Assembly: GCA_001604565.1 (NCBI GenBank)
Contig: LVBV01000006.1
Span: 1-64,000 of the forward strand
Direction: 5' to 3'
DNA length: 64,000 nt
From: Puniceicoccales bacterium Verruco_01
GTDB taxonomy: Bacteria; Verrucomicrobiota; Verrucomicrobiia; Opitutales; Oceanipulchritudinaceae
Shown here: piece after piece, positions 53,777-63,206 of the stretch
Position numbering within the stretch: position 1 is the first letter of the stretch
How the letters are laid out: each line of letters starts with the position of its first letter
The notes under the pieces: generated by a model
The model's input: the letters and a program-made list of their open reading frames with translations, nothing else
Told to the model about the DNA's origin: nothing
Databases searched by the model: none
Made by a program: the position numbers and the translations under genes

Positions 53777-55282
53777 ATGCAGGTATCCTGCGTCTGCCGT
53801 ATGTTGAAACTCTCTCAACGACTCTGGCTGGGAATTCTCCTCATTGTCCTGGCCTGCACCATTCTGCTCTTTTCGGATCTCTCCCACCGCCGGAAGACCC
53901 GTGTGGAAGCGCCCGCCGCCGCGCGCGTGCTGGACAAGCCCGAGGAAGGCCGCACGTACAAGGTGGCCGTCGTGTACGTCACCCCGCACAAGCTCTTCGA
54001 TCAGACGATCGTCGGCATCCGCCGGGGGTTTGCGGACAAGGGCTTCGTGGAGGGCAAGAACCTCTCCCTGACGATCAGCCACGCCAACGGTGATCATTCG
54101 ATTCTCCAACAGCTTGTGACGAGCACGGCGGGGAGTGACGCGGACATAGTCTTCGCCCTCTCGACGCCAGGCCTCGGCGCCGTGGCGGCCCGGATCAAGA
54201 ACAAGCCGGTCATTTTCGCCGAAGTCACCGAGCCCGTCGGCGCGGGTGCGGGCAAATCCTTTACCGACCATCAGGCGAACGTCACCGGCTCCGTCGCCCC
54301 GGCGCCGCTAGAGGGCGGCTTCACCTGGCTCATGCGGCTTTTCCCGAACACCCGGCGCGTGGGGATGATCTACACACCCTCGGAACCCAACGTGATGACC
54401 GAGGTGCGCATTGCCAAGGAATTTGCCCAGAAATACGGCTTTACGATGGTCCTGCGCGCAGCGAACAATCCCGCCGAGGTGCCGGAGGCGCTGAATTCCA
54501 TCCTCGCCGAGGGGATCGACGCCTTTTTCTACGAGGGCGACAACGCCATCATGAGCGCCGAGCCCGCCATCATCGACGGCTGCCGCAGACAGAACATCCC
54601 GGTCCTCGGCGACGACGAGTCCGAAATGGGACGCGGCACCCTCCTTGCCTGCGGCGTGAGCCCCGTCGGCAACGGATACTTCGGCGCGGAGCTGGCCGCG
54701 CGCGTTCTTCTTGGCGAGAACCCCGCGAAAATCCCTTTCACGCCCTCCACACTGGAGGAATATTCGATCGACCTCGCGGCAGCACAGAGGCTCGGGATCG
54801 TCTTCCCGGATGAACTCCTCGCCGTGACAGACATCGTGCACAACCTCCCCATCCGCTACGGGCGGCCCGCGCGGATCGCGATTGCCGCGCCGGAGAGCGA
54901 CTCTGCGGCGGCGGAGGCAAAAGGTGCTTTCCTCGCAGCTCTTTCAAATGGAGGACTCGAAGAAGGCCGCGACTACGAACTTTGCGCCGCCGATGCCGCG
55001 AACGACGCGGACCTTGCCGTGAGCTTCTCGAACGAGTCGGCAAAAGCCCTCGCCGCGAGCGCGCCGAAGGCCCCCGTTCTCTTCGCCCTCTGCGGCAGTC
55101 CCATGTCAACAGGAATGGACAAGCTCGTCGCGGCGAGCCGCGCCACCGGAATCTACGAAGCATCGGGAACGATCCCGACGGGCACAGCGGCGGAGCGCGG
55201 CGAGGCGGCGGCGAAAATGGCCGTCAAACTCCTCGCGGGCCTGCCGACGGGGAAGCTGTCCGTCACCGCTGCGGGCAAGTAG
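53777..55282 (+). CDS. Membrane-anchored ABC-type substrate-binding protein (COG2984-like)
   Basis: This 501-residue protein has an N-terminal membrane anchor (RLWLGILLIVLACTILLFS). Residues 60-350 form a periplasmic domain of the type used by the COG2984/TrpX binding proteins (YKVAVVYVTPHKLFDQTIVG, FALSTPGLGAVAARIKNKPV, VIFAEVTEPVGAG). Family members are usually about 320 residues; here about 135 extra residues follow, resembling part of a second binding fold. No permease or ATPase genes are adjacent, so it may act in signalling with the preceding response regulator or with transporters elsewhere. ATG 53801 is an alternative start. Confidence 0.82.
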   Translation: MQVSCVCRMLKLSQRLWLGILLIVLACTILLFSDLSHRRKTRVEAPAAARVLDKPEEGRTYKVAVVYVTPHKLFDQTIVGIRRGFADKGFVEGKNLSLTISHANGDHSILQQLVTSTAGSDADIVFALSTPGLGAVAARIKNKPVIFAEVTEPVGAGAGKSFTDHQANVTGSVAPAPLEGGFTWLMRLFPNTRRVGMIYTPSEPNVMTEVRIAKEFAQKYGFTMVLRAANNPAEVPEALNSILAEGIDAFFYEGDNAIMSAEPAIIDGCRRQNIPVLGDDESEMGRGTLLACGVSPVGNGYFGAELAARVLLGENPAKIPFTPSTLEEYSIDLAAAQRLGIVFPDELLAVTDIVHNLPIRYGRPARIAIAAPESDSAAAEAKGAFLAALSNGGLEEGRDYELCAADAANDADLAVSFSNESAKALAASAPKAPVLFALCGSPMSTGMDKLVAASRATGIYEASGTIPTGTAAERGEAAAKMAVKLLAGLPTGKLSVTAAGK

Positions 55283-55290
55283 GATTCTAC

Positions 55291-56727
55291 TTACTTAGCA
55301 GCAACCTCCTTCTCCGGCACCGGCGCGCCGCCAAAGGCGTCGAAGAGGTCGATGGCGGCGATCGCGTGCTCCAGCGAAGCCTGAAGAAGCGCATCCTTCT
55401 GCTCCTGTAAAAGCACCTCCGCGGCGAGGACGTCCGGCAGGTCCGCAAGGCCGCCGATCTCGTAAAGGTCGTGCGCCTTGCCCGACGCGGCGGCGGCGGC
55501 GTCCACGCAATCCTTCAGGCTCGCAAGGCGGCGTCCCGTTCCCGCGTAGGCGGCGTAGGCAGCCTGCGTATCCCCCACGGCGGTGAGGATCGTGTTCTCG
55601 TACAGCGCGGCCACGGCGTCGAGGCGCGCCTCCTGCTGTTTCACGGCGGCGCGGATCTTGCCGAAGGTGAAGATCGGCAGCGTCCCGGAAAGGGAGGCCT
55701 CGGTCACGTCGCCGGTCAGGCGCGTGTTCGTCACGCCGTGATCGGTGTAGGCGTAGAGGAAGGGGCTGAATTCAAGGAATTCCTTCCCCGCCAGCATACT
55801 GAAGGAAAACTGCGGGAAATAGGCCGCCTTCGCCGCGCCGACGGCGTGCATCTGCGCCTGCACGGTGCGCCGCGCCGCCTGAACGTCCGGTCGCCGCATA
55901 AGAACCGTGGAGGGCAGAAGGGCCGGGGGCTGCGGCACCGTGACGGAGTTCCAGTCGGCGGAAGAATCTAGTGACAGCGCCGCAAGCTCCTTGCCCGTGA
56001 GGACGGAGAGGGCGCCTTTGAGCTTCGCCTCCGCGATGTCGAGCTTCGGCAGCAGTGCCTGCGCCGCCGCAAGTTTCGCCTTCGCGCGGTCCACGTCCAC
56101 CGTGCTTGAAAGCCCCTCGGGAAGGCGCCCTTCCGCAACTTCTAGAGTCCTCTTCTGGAGGGCGATCGCCTCCTCAAGCACCTTGCGCCGCTCCCTCACG
56201 TTCTGAAGGGTGAGCCATGCCTTCGCCGTCTCGGAGGAAACGGTCAGGCGCGCGCCGCGGAGTTTTTCCGCCTCGGCATAGGTGAGCTGCGTGGCCGCGC
56301 GGGCCTTGCTGCGCTCCATGCCGAAGAGGTCGATGTCCCACTGCGCGCCGAGGCCGTACAAATACCCCTGCGTGCGCCCCTGCGGGTTCACGAGGGTGTA
56401 GTTGTTCACGTCCTGCCCGGCGGCAAAGAACGACGGGAAGAGCGCGGCGATGGCACCCTTGCGGGCCTCGCGCGCGCCACGGAGCTGCGCCTCTGCCGCC
56501 GCGAGCGAGCGGTTGTTGGCGAGAGCCGTCTCCACGAGCGAGGAAAGCGCCGGATCCCCGAAGGAGGCCCACCATGCCGTTTCATCCGCGTCGGCACCGG
56601 CGAAGTCCTTCGCCTGGGCGAAACTCTCCGGCACGTTCACCTTCGGGTTCACCGCCATCTCGCGCGAGAGACAGCCCGAAAGGGTCGCAAGGGGAAGGAT
56701 CACAAGGACAAGGAAAGACTTTTTCAT
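55291..56727 (-). CDS. RND efflux outer-membrane lipoprotein, NodT/OprM type
   Basis: This 478-residue outer-membrane channel has a lipoprotein signal (SFLVLVILPLATLSGC, lipid on Cys19). Two repeats of the outer-membrane efflux domain follow (ALANNRSLAAAEAQLRGARE and the LLPSTVLMRRPDVQAARRTV half, which is the classic NodT motif). It joins the inner-membrane pump and the adaptor into a tripartite exporter. Its ATG overlaps the pump gene stop by four bases (56724-56727). It is the last gene of the operon tetR-adaptor-pump-channel. Confidence 0.94.
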   Translation of the reverse strand: MKKSFLVLVILPLATLSGCLSREMAVNPKVNVPESFAQAKDFAGADADETAWWASFGDPALSSLVETALANNRSLAAAEAQLRGAREARKGAIAALFPSFFAAGQDVNNYTLVNPQGRTQGYLYGLGAQWDIDLFGMERSKARAATQLTYAEAEKLRGARLTVSSETAKAWLTLQNVRERRKVLEEAIALQKRTLEVAEGRLPEGLSSTVDVDRAKAKLAAAQALLPKLDIAEAKLKGALSVLTGKELAALSLDSSADWNSVTVPQPPALLPSTVLMRRPDVQAARRTVQAQMHAVGAAKAAYFPQFSFSMLAGKEFLEFSPFLYAYTDHGVTNTRLTGDVTEASLSGTLPIFTFGKIRAAVKQQEARLDAVAALYENTILTAVGDTQAAYAAYAGTGRRLASLKDCVDAAAAASGKAHDLYEIGGLADLPDVLAAEVLLQEQKDALLQASLEHAIAAIDLFDAFGGAPVPEKEVAAK

Positions 56728-59700
56728 GAAACCACCGCCTTTCCGGCGGAAATGTTCGCAGGTTTGAGACCGAACCAGACCACGTAGAGCGCCGGGACGA
56801 ATGTGAGGATGAGAATCGTGGCGACGATCATGCCGCCGGTCATCGCGATGGCCATCGGACCCCAGAAGGCGTTTGTCGTCAGGGTGAGGAAGGCCAGAAC
56901 GTCTGCCGTGGCCGTGAGGAGGATGGGCCTGAAGCGCGAGACCGTGGCCTCGACGACCGCCGTCCAGTTGTCCAGTCCCTCCGCCATGTTCCGCTGGATC
57001 TGGTCCACGAGGATGATGGCGTTGCGCATGATCATGCCCGCAAGGGCGATGACGCCTAGGATCACCACAAAGCCGAAAGGCTTCTGCGTGGCGAAGAGCG
57101 CGAGCGCCGCGCCGATCACCCCGAGGGGCGCGCAGAAAAGGATCATCAGGCTCGGCTTGAACTCTCGTGTCTGGATCATGAGTAGGAGAATCATGACAAG
57201 GCCCGCCAGCGGCACGAATTTGAAGACGGAAGCCTCCGCCTTGGCGCCCTCCTCCACCGCGCCGCCCATTTTCATCTCATAGCCCAGCGGCATTTCCGCG
57301 CGGATGGACGCCATTTTGGCGTACAGATCGTTGATCACATCCTTGGGCTGGCAGTCGGCGGGGATGTCCGCCTGAAGGGTGATCGTCGGCATGCGGTCGC
57401 GCCGCCAGATGACACCGGGCGCGAAATCCACGTTCCAGTCCGCCACTTGTGAAAGCGGCACCCAGAGGCCCGTGGCCGTCGGGATGTTCGCGCTCATGAG
57501 TTTTGCGAGGCTGTCCCGTTCGCCCTCCGGTCGGCGGATGACGATCGGGAGAAGTTCCTTGCCCTCGCGATAATACCCCATCGGCGCGCCGGAAAACTCC
57601 GTCTGGAGGGCCAGCTTCACCACCTGCGAGTTGAGGCCCATGCCGAGAAGGCGGCCCTGATCGGCCTTGAAGGCGATCGTCGGGATCTCCTCGTGCCAGT
57701 CGTCATGCACGGCAAAGGTGCGGGGATCGGCCTCCACCACGGCGCGCATTTTGTCCGCAAGGAGGCGCACCTTCTTCGCGTCGGGACCGGAGACGCGGAT
57801 GTTCACCGGCCAGCCGACGGGCGGACCGAGGTTCAACCGCTCCACCTTGCAGCGCACTCCCGGAATGTTGTCCGCCACGTAATCCGCCACGGCCTTCAGA
57901 AGACGGTCGCGCGCGGCCACGTCCTTCGCGTTCACCACGATCTGCGCGAGATTGGTATTCGTCAGCTGCTGGTCGAGCGGCAGGTAGAAGCGCGGCGCCC
58001 CGGCCCCCACGTAGGAAGTGAAGTTCACCACGCCCGGCTGCCCGGCTAGGAAGAGCTCCACCCGGCGCGCGACGGCCTCGGAACGGGTCGTGTCGCTGCC
58101 CTCCGGCGACCAGAGGTCCACAAGGAAGATCGGGCTGTCCGAATACGGGAAAAACTGCTTGGGAAGGAAGGGCAGTGCCGCCACGCCGAGGGCGAAGAGC
58201 CCCGCCGTGGAGAAAATGACGGTGCGGCGGTGGCGCATGCAGCGGTCGATCACGCGGCGCAGGCGTATGTAGAAAGGGCTCTGGAAGGGAACGTGCCCCT
58301 TCTTGTCCGGCTGCTCGCGGAGCAGATGGCAGCCGAGATACGGCGTGAAGAAGACGGCCACAAACCACGAGGCCGTGACCGCCGTCCCGACGACGAGGAA
58401 GAGCGAGCGCACGTATTCGCCCGTGGAGGACTGGGCGAGGCCCACCGGCAGGAAGCCCGCCACAGTGATGAGGGTGCCCGTCAGCATCGGGAAGGCGACG
58501 GTGGAATACGCGAAGGTGGCAGCCTCCTTCTTCTGCCAGCCCTCCTCGATCTTGCGCTTCATCATCTCCACCGTGACCATCGCGTCGTCCACGAGAAGGC
58601 CGAGGGAAATGATGATCGCCCCGAGCGACACGCGCTGGAAACTGATGTCCAGCATCCCCATCACGGCAAAGGTGATCGCAAGAACCAGAGGCACGGCGAG
58701 GGCCACGACAACGCCCGTCTTCAGGCCCAGGGAAAAGAAGCTCACCAGCAGCACCATGCCGACGCTCATCGCGAGCTTGAGCTGGAACTCACCCACGTAC
58801 TCGCGCACGACATGGCTCTGGTTGGAAACCTCCGTCACCGTGAGGCCGTTCGGAAGGTCCTTCTTGAGGACATCCAGCGCCTTCGCCACGCCCGCGCCAA
58901 CGTCGATCACGTTGGCTCCCGCGCTCATCGTGACGCAGACGAGGATCGAGTTGGCTCCGTTCACACGGATCCTGTATTCGTAGGGATCGGCATACCCGCG
59001 GCGGATTTCGGCGATATCGCCAAGGCGGATGACGCGGCCCATGACGTTCAGGCGCGTGCCCGCAATGTCGTCGATCGACTGGTAGGCGCCGTCCACGCGC
59101 ATCGGAATCTGAAGGGTCCCCGCACGCACGGATCCCTGCGGGAACATTTCGTTCGTCCCGACAAGCGCCTGCTTCACCGTTTCAAGCGAAAGACCGTACT
59201 GCGCGAGCTTCGCGTCGGAAAGGTCCACATGCACCTGCTCGGGCTGCTCGCCGAGGATGTCCACCTTCTCCACGTTTTTCACCGCGAGGATGCGGTCGCG
59301 CATCTGTTTGGCCTGATCGCGCAGCTCCCCGAAGGAAAAACCGCTGCCCGAAAGACTGTACATGGCGATGTACGTGTCGCCGAATTCGTCGTTGAAAAAG
59401 GGTCCGATGACGCCCGGGGGCAGCGCGTACTTGATGTCCGAGACCTTCTTGCGCACCTGGTACCAGATGTTCTTCACCTCGGCGGAGTCGAAGTCCTCCT
59501 TGAGCGAGAGGAATAGGATGGCGTGTCCGTCCTTGGTGTAGCTGCGCATCTTTTCCAAGTGCGGGGTCTCTTGGAGCTTCACCTCCAGCTTGTCCACCAC
59601 CTGCCGCGCCATCTCCTCCGCCGGAGCGCCCGGCCAGCGCACGTCGATCGCCATCGTGCGGATGGTGAAGTCCGGGTCCTCCTTCTGCCCGAGAGTGAAG

Positions 59701-59798
59701 AAGGCGGAAACGCCGAGCGCCGCCGCGACGATGATAATGAAGAGCGTGAAGGAACCGTTTTCGATTCCCCAGCGGGAAATGTTGAACCCCTTGCCCAT
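56724..59798 (-). CDS. RND efflux pump, inner-membrane permease
   Basis: This 1024-residue transporter of the hydrophobe/amphiphile RND type has the standard 12 helices and two large periplasmic loops. The proton-relay pair of aspartates lies in LGLLVDDAMVTVEMM (about 400-401), and GAPAEEMARQVVDKLE near the start is a family signature. It takes drugs or other toxic compounds from periplasm or inner membrane and uses proton influx. Substrates cannot be predicted. It lies between the adaptor (19 bp upstream) and the channel. Confidence 0.95.
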   Translation of the reverse strand: MGKGFNISRWGIENGSFTLFIIIVAAALGVSAFFTLGQKEDPDFTIRTMAIDVRWPGAPAEEMARQVVDKLEVKLQETPHLEKMRSYTKDGHAILFLSLKEDFDSAEVKNIWYQVRKKVSDIKYALPPGVIGPFFNDEFGDTYIAMYSLSGSGFSFGELRDQAKQMRDRILAVKNVEKVDILGEQPEQVHVDLSDAKLAQYGLSLETVKQALVGTNEMFPQGSVRAGTLQIPMRVDGAYQSIDDIAGTRLNVMGRVIRLGDIAEIRRGYADPYEYRIRVNGANSILVCVTMSAGANVIDVGAGVAKALDVLKKDLPNGLTVTEVSNQSHVVREYVGEFQLKLAMSVGMVLLVSFFSLGLKTGVVVALAVPLVLAITFAVMGMLDISFQRVSLGAIIISLGLLVDDAMVTVEMMKRKIEEGWQKKEAATFAYSTVAFPMLTGTLITVAGFLPVGLAQSSTGEYVRSLFLVVGTAVTASWFVAVFFTPYLGCHLLREQPDKKGHVPFQSPFYIRLRRVIDRCMRHRRTVIFSTAGLFALGVAALPFLPKQFFPYSDSPIFLVDLWSPEGSDTTRSEAVARRVELFLAGQPGVVNFTSYVGAGAPRFYLPLDQQLTNTNLAQIVVNAKDVAARDRLLKAVADYVADNIPGVRCKVERLNLGPPVGWPVNIRVSGPDAKKVRLLADKMRAVVEADPRTFAVHDDWHEEIPTIAFKADQGRLLGMGLNSQVVKLALQTEFSGAPMGYYREGKELLPIVIRRPEGERDSLAKLMSANIPTATGLWVPLSQVADWNVDFAPGVIWRRDRMPTITLQADIPADCQPKDVINDLYAKMASIRAEMPLGYEMKMGGAVEEGAKAEASVFKFVPLAGLVMILLLMIQTREFKPSLMILFCAPLGVIGAALALFATQKPFGFVVILGVIALAGMIMRNAIILVDQIQRNMAEGLDNWTAVVEATVSRFRPILLTATADVLAFLTLTTNAFWGPMAIAMTGGMIVATILILTFVPALYVVWFGLKPANISAGKAVVS

Positions 59799-59816
59799 GT
59801 GCGTGCCCCCGGAGGG

Positions 59817-60917
59817 TTATTTGGTTCCGGCTTCCGACGGGGCGAGGCGCACCTTGCCGTCGCTGGTGAGGAATCGCGCCCCGTCCACGATCACGAGGCT
59901 GGTCTTCTCCACACCCGAGACGACAAAACAGCCGTCCTGCACGCCCTCGATGACGACGCTCTTTTTCCGCGCAACATCCCCCTCCCCCACGATCCAGACG
60001 TGCGGATGCTCGCCGTCGCACACCGCCTCCGGCGGGACGAGGACGCCCGGCGCCTCGAAGGGCACGTTCACCGCAGCGTCACAGCTCATACCAAGGCGCG
60101 GAACGACTCCGGTAAAGGAAAGCCGCGCCCGGTAGGTGCGCGTGCGGGGGTCGGCCATGCCCGCGATCTCGCGGACCACGGCGTCGTTCCATTGGGTCGA
60201 AACGGCGGAAACGCGCACGAGTGCGGCGTCACCCACCTTCACGCGGGAGGCGTATTTTTCGGGAAGGTACACTTCGGCCTCGCAATCGCCTACGCGCGCG
60301 AGGATGCAGACCGGCATCCCGGCCCCAACCACCTGCCCGGCGTCGGCCAGAACTTCGGAAACAATCCCGTCCGCATCGGCAGTCAAATTCGCGTATGAGG
60401 CGTCGTTTTCGGCGTTCTCCCGTGCCGACTTCGCCGCGAGGTACGCGCCCTGCGCCTGCTCAAAGCCGCTCTGCACCCGGTCATACTGCGCCTGACTCAC
60501 GAGCTCTTTTTCCAGCATTCGCTTGTGGCGCTCCAGCTCCTGCGCGGCGTTGTCGGCGCGGGCTTTGGCGGCCTCCTCCTGCGCCTTCATCGCACTCACC
60601 TTGAGGAGATAATCCGCGTTATCGAGGGCGAAGAGAACCTCGCCCTTCTTCACCGCCTGACCCGCGTCAACGCTTCGGCGGGCGATCTTCCCGGCCACGC
60701 GGAACCCGACGGGACTCTCCTGCCGGGCCTTCACCTGACCGGAAAGGACGATCTTTTGCGCGGGAGCGGCCTCGCGGGCCTCCACGGCGCTCACGAGCGG
60801 CGCCATCTTCACGCTTTCCGCCGCCTTGTCCGGCCCGCAGGCCGAAAACAGGAGCAGAACGCCCCCCACCCCTGCCGCAAGCGCGGCGCGAATCATCAGG
60901 CCCTGGTATTTCTTCAT
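59817..60917 (-). CDS. RND efflux periplasmic adaptor (membrane fusion protein)
   Basis: This 366-residue lipoprotein-like adaptor has signal and lipobox LLLFSAC (Cys27). A lipoyl/barrel domain (VLSGQVKARQESPVGFRVAG), a coiled-coil hairpin (EEAAKARADNAAQELERHKR) and a beta-barrel domain follow. It links the pump to the channel. ATG 60917 is preceded by GGGGGAACGC, a reasonable ribosome site; the frame is open further upstream but reads as the end of the regulator region. It follows the TetR gene by 26 bp. Confidence 0.93.
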   Translation of the reverse strand: MKKYQGLMIRAALAAGVGGVLLLFSACGPDKAAESVKMAPLVSAVEAREAAPAQKIVLSGQVKARQESPVGFRVAGKIARRSVDAGQAVKKGEVLFALDNADYLLKVSAMKAQEEAAKARADNAAQELERHKRMLEKELVSQAQYDRVQSGFEQAQGAYLAAKSARENAENDASYANLTADADGIVSEVLADAGQVVGAGMPVCILARVGDCEAEVYLPEKYASRVKVGDAALVRVSAVSTQWNDAVVREIAGMADPRTRTYRARLSFTGVVPRLGMSCDAAVNVPFEAPGVLVPPEAVCDGEHPHVWIVGEGDVARKKSVVIEGVQDGCFVVSGVEKTSLVIVDGARFLTSDGKVRLAPSEAGTK

Positions 60918-60943
60918 GCGTTCCCCCGTATGACGTATCGAGA

Positions 60944-61579
60944 TCAGATGCTGCCCGCGCGCAGGGCCGCTGTAAGGAAGCGTCCCATGTCGCGCACGTG
61001 TTTGAAATTCTCTTCGTTCTTGAAAAGTCGCGCCACGCAGGCGGGGTCGATGAAGGCAACGATGGAAAAGAATACCATCTCCGCCGCCGCCGCGCTGTCG
61101 CGAAGCGGAAATTCCCCGCTTTTGACGCCATCCTCCATCACCCTGCCGATGAGAAGGCGCATGCGCTCGGTGTGACCGTCGATCACTCTCCAGTTCTCGC
61201 GCATCGCCGCGTCGAGCATCTCGTGGACGTTTTCCGCGCTGAGATAGCGGTCGAGCGTCATGCGGTGGTACTCGGTGATGAGCGCCTCCAGCCGGGCGGA
61301 GGCAGTACCGCCCTCCGCGCACGCCTTTTCGCAGTGAGCCTCCACCTGCCGCGTCAGCCGGTCCGCCAGTGCCTCGCGCAGCGACGCCTTGCTGTCGAAA
61401 AAACGGTACACGTTCGCCGGGGACATATCGAGGACAACGGCGATATCCTTCACCGTCACCTTGAGGTAACCGTGCTTGCGGAACATCTTTTCGGCGGCGT
61501 CGAGGATTCGCTCGCGCGACTCCGGTTGACTGATCGCGGCAGCTCTCACTGACGAATGATTAATTTCGTCAATCGTCAC
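60944..61579 (-). CDS. TetR-family regulator of the efflux operon
   Basis: This 211-residue regulator has the N-terminal helix-turn-helix SRERILDAAEKMFRKHGY with KVTVKDIAVVLDMSPANVYR and FFDSKASLREAL. The C-terminal helical domain should bind a ligand and release DNA. It heads the efflux operon, as is usual for local repressors. I used the GTG at 61579, which has AAGGAG nine bases upstream. A palindrome and promoter-like hexamers overlap this start, so a shorter product from a GTG about nine codons further in cannot be excluded. Confidence 0.93.
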   Translation of the reverse strand: MTIDEINHSSVRAAAISQPESRERILDAAEKMFRKHGYLKVTVKDIAVVLDMSPANVYRFFDSKASLREALADRLTRQVEAHCEKACAEGGTASARLEALITEYHRMTLDRYLSAENVHEMLDAAMRENWRVIDGHTERMRLLIGRVMEDGVKSGEFPLRDSAAAAEMVFFSIVAFIDPACVARLFKNEENFKHVRDMGRFLTAALRAGSI

Positions 61580-61586
61580 TTGTCAA
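61550..61586 (-). promoter_or_regulatory. Candidate promoter and TetR operator
   Basis: On the minus strand TTGACA (61586-61581) is followed after 17 bases by TTAATC (61563-61558). A 7-bp inverted repeat TGACGAA-N8-TTCGTCA (61550-61571) overlaps this -10. This is the pattern expected for a TetR-type operator that represses its own operon. The site overlaps the annotated GTG start, so either the true start is downstream or the promoter is not used. Confidence 0.4.
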
Positions 61587-61791
61587 GTCTCCTTCCTTTT
61601 GTTCGCACACCCCAAAAAACCGGGGGATGAGTTTTCGCGTGCGAAGTCAGTATCTTTGACTCCGACGTCACCGATTCGTTGGGAAATTTCAGCCCGAAAT
61701 CCACATGGGGGCGGAAAACGCCTCCGGTGGGTTCAAATTTGCAATTCCCTGCCACAAGTGCCTCCGAAATCTTTACAAAAGGGCAAATCCG

Positions 61792-61813
61792 GCTTTAGCT
61801 CGCCAGCTAAAGC
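61792..61813 (+). promoter_or_regulatory. Hairpin directly before the lpxC-fabZ start codon
   Basis: GCTTTAGCT-CGCC-AGCTAAAGC is a perfect 9-bp stem with a four-base loop, ending at the base before ATG 61814. There is no Shine-Dalgarno sequence. In the mRNA the stem would cover the ribosome landing site and could control translation, for example by temperature or a trans-acting factor. Confidence 0.6.
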
Positions 61814-63187
61814 ATGAAACAACGGACCATTCTGCGCGAAGCCAGCCTGCACGGAAGAGGACTGCACACGGGCGAGGAATGCACCCTCACCCTGCTCCCC
61901 GCCCCGGCCAATCACGGCATCGTCTTCCGCCGGACCGACCTGTACGGGAGTCCGGAGCTGCGTCTTTCCCCGGAGGGCACGGCGCCGGACCTCGTCCGCC
62001 AGACGACGATTTCCGACGGCAGCACGAGCGTGCAGACGCCCGAACATCTCCTGAGCGCCCTCATGGGCTTCGGCATCGACAACGTCGTCGTGGAGCTCGC
62101 GGGCAAGGAATGCCCCATCCTCGACGGCTCCGCCAAGCCCTACGCGGAACTGATCCTCAAGGCGGAGCCGGTGGAACAGGACGCCGACCGCGAGTACATC
62201 GAGATCAAGGAACCCGTCTCCATCAGCGCGAGGGCCTCCAGCCTCATCGCCCTGCCCTTCGACGGCCTCAAGATCACCTGCACGAGCGCCGACGACCGCG
62301 GCATTCACACCCAGCACCTTTCGATCGTCATCACTCCGGAGAATTACGCTGCGGAGATCGCCCCGGCCCGGACCTTCACGATCTACGAGGATATCGAGCC
62401 CCTCATCAAGATGGGCAAGATCCAGGGCGGCAGCCTCGACTGCGCCATCGTCATCAAGGGTGACAAGATCCTCTCGAAGGAGCCGCTGCGCTTTGCCGAC
62501 GAGTTCGTGCGGCACAAGGTTCTGGACATTCTGGGCGACCTAGCTCTTCTGGGAAAGCCCCTCAAGGGGCACATTGTCGCGGTGCGTCCCGGCCACGCGC
62601 TGAACAACAAGCTGATGCGCGCCATCACCGCGGAGGAGGAGCAGCGTGCCGCAAAGGCCGCCGCCCCCGCCGGTGCCGAGCGGGAAAGCCCGGCCCCCAT
62701 CGCGGAGCCCCGCCGCCGGAACCGTTCGATCGCCCCGGAGGAGAAGACCCTCGATATCCGCCGCATTCTGGACATCATGCCGCACGCCTACCCCTTCGTG
62801 ATGGTGGACCGCGTGACGGACTTTTCCGCCGAGGACGAGCTGACCGCCGTCAAGAACGTGACGATCAACGAGCCGTACTTCGTCGGCCACTATCCGGGCA
62901 ACCCCGTCATGCCGGGCGTTCTTCAGCTGGAGGCGATGGCGCAGGCCGCGGGCATCATCATGCTCCGCCACATGTCCGTGGAAGGAAAGCTCGCGTTTTT
63001 CATGAGTGCGGACAATGTGAAGTTCCGCCGCACCGTCACCCCGGGCGACCAGCTTGTCATCCACGTCAAGATCACCCGCAACAAGGGACGCGTCGCGGCG
63101 GCCCATGGCGAGTGCTCGGTGGACGGCAAGGCTGTCTCCAGCGCGGACCTGCTCTTCACGGTGATGGAGGCAAAGTCCGTCGATTAG
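61814..63187 (+). CDS. lpxC: LpxC-FabZ fusion: UDP-3-O-acyl-GlcNAc deacetylase fused to beta-hydroxyacyl-ACP dehydratase
   Basis: This 457-residue fusion has LpxC at about residues 1-275, with zinc ligands His78 (PEHLLSAL), His234 and Asp238 ([14 protein letters not shown]). An Ala/Pro linker at about 275-305 follows, then FabZ at about 310-457 with catalytic His359 ([12 protein letters not shown]) and Glu373 (LEAMAQ). LpxC makes the committed step of lipid A synthesis and FabZ dehydrates 3-hydroxyacyl-ACP, competing for the same acyl pool. The fusion is known in Bacteroidetes and some related phyla. lpxA follows after 19 bp. The start codon is preceded by a hairpin. Confidence 0.97.
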   Translation: MKQRTILREASLHGRGLHTGEECTLTLLPAPANHGIVFRRTDLYGSPELRLSPEGTAPDLVRQTTISDGSTSVQTPEHLLSALMGFGIDNVVVELAGKECPILDGSAKPYAELILKAEPVEQDADREYIEIKEPVSISARASSLIALPFDGLKITCTSADDRGIHTQHLSIVITPENYAAEIAPARTFTIYEDIEPLIKMGKIQGGSLDCAIVIKGDKILSKEPLRFADEFVRHKVLDILGDLALLGKPLKGHIVAVRPGHALNNKLMRAITAEEEQRAAKAAAPAGAERESPAPIAEPRRRNRSIAPEEKTLDIRRILDIMPHAYPFVMVDRVTDFSAEDELTAVKNVTINEPYFVGHYPGNPVMPGVLQLEAMAQAAGIIMLRHMSVEGKLAFFMSADNVKFRRTVTPGDQLVIHVKITRNKGRVAAAHGECSVDGKAVSSADLLFTVMEAKSVD

Positions 63188-63206
63188 TTTTCAACTTTTC
63201 GTCATC

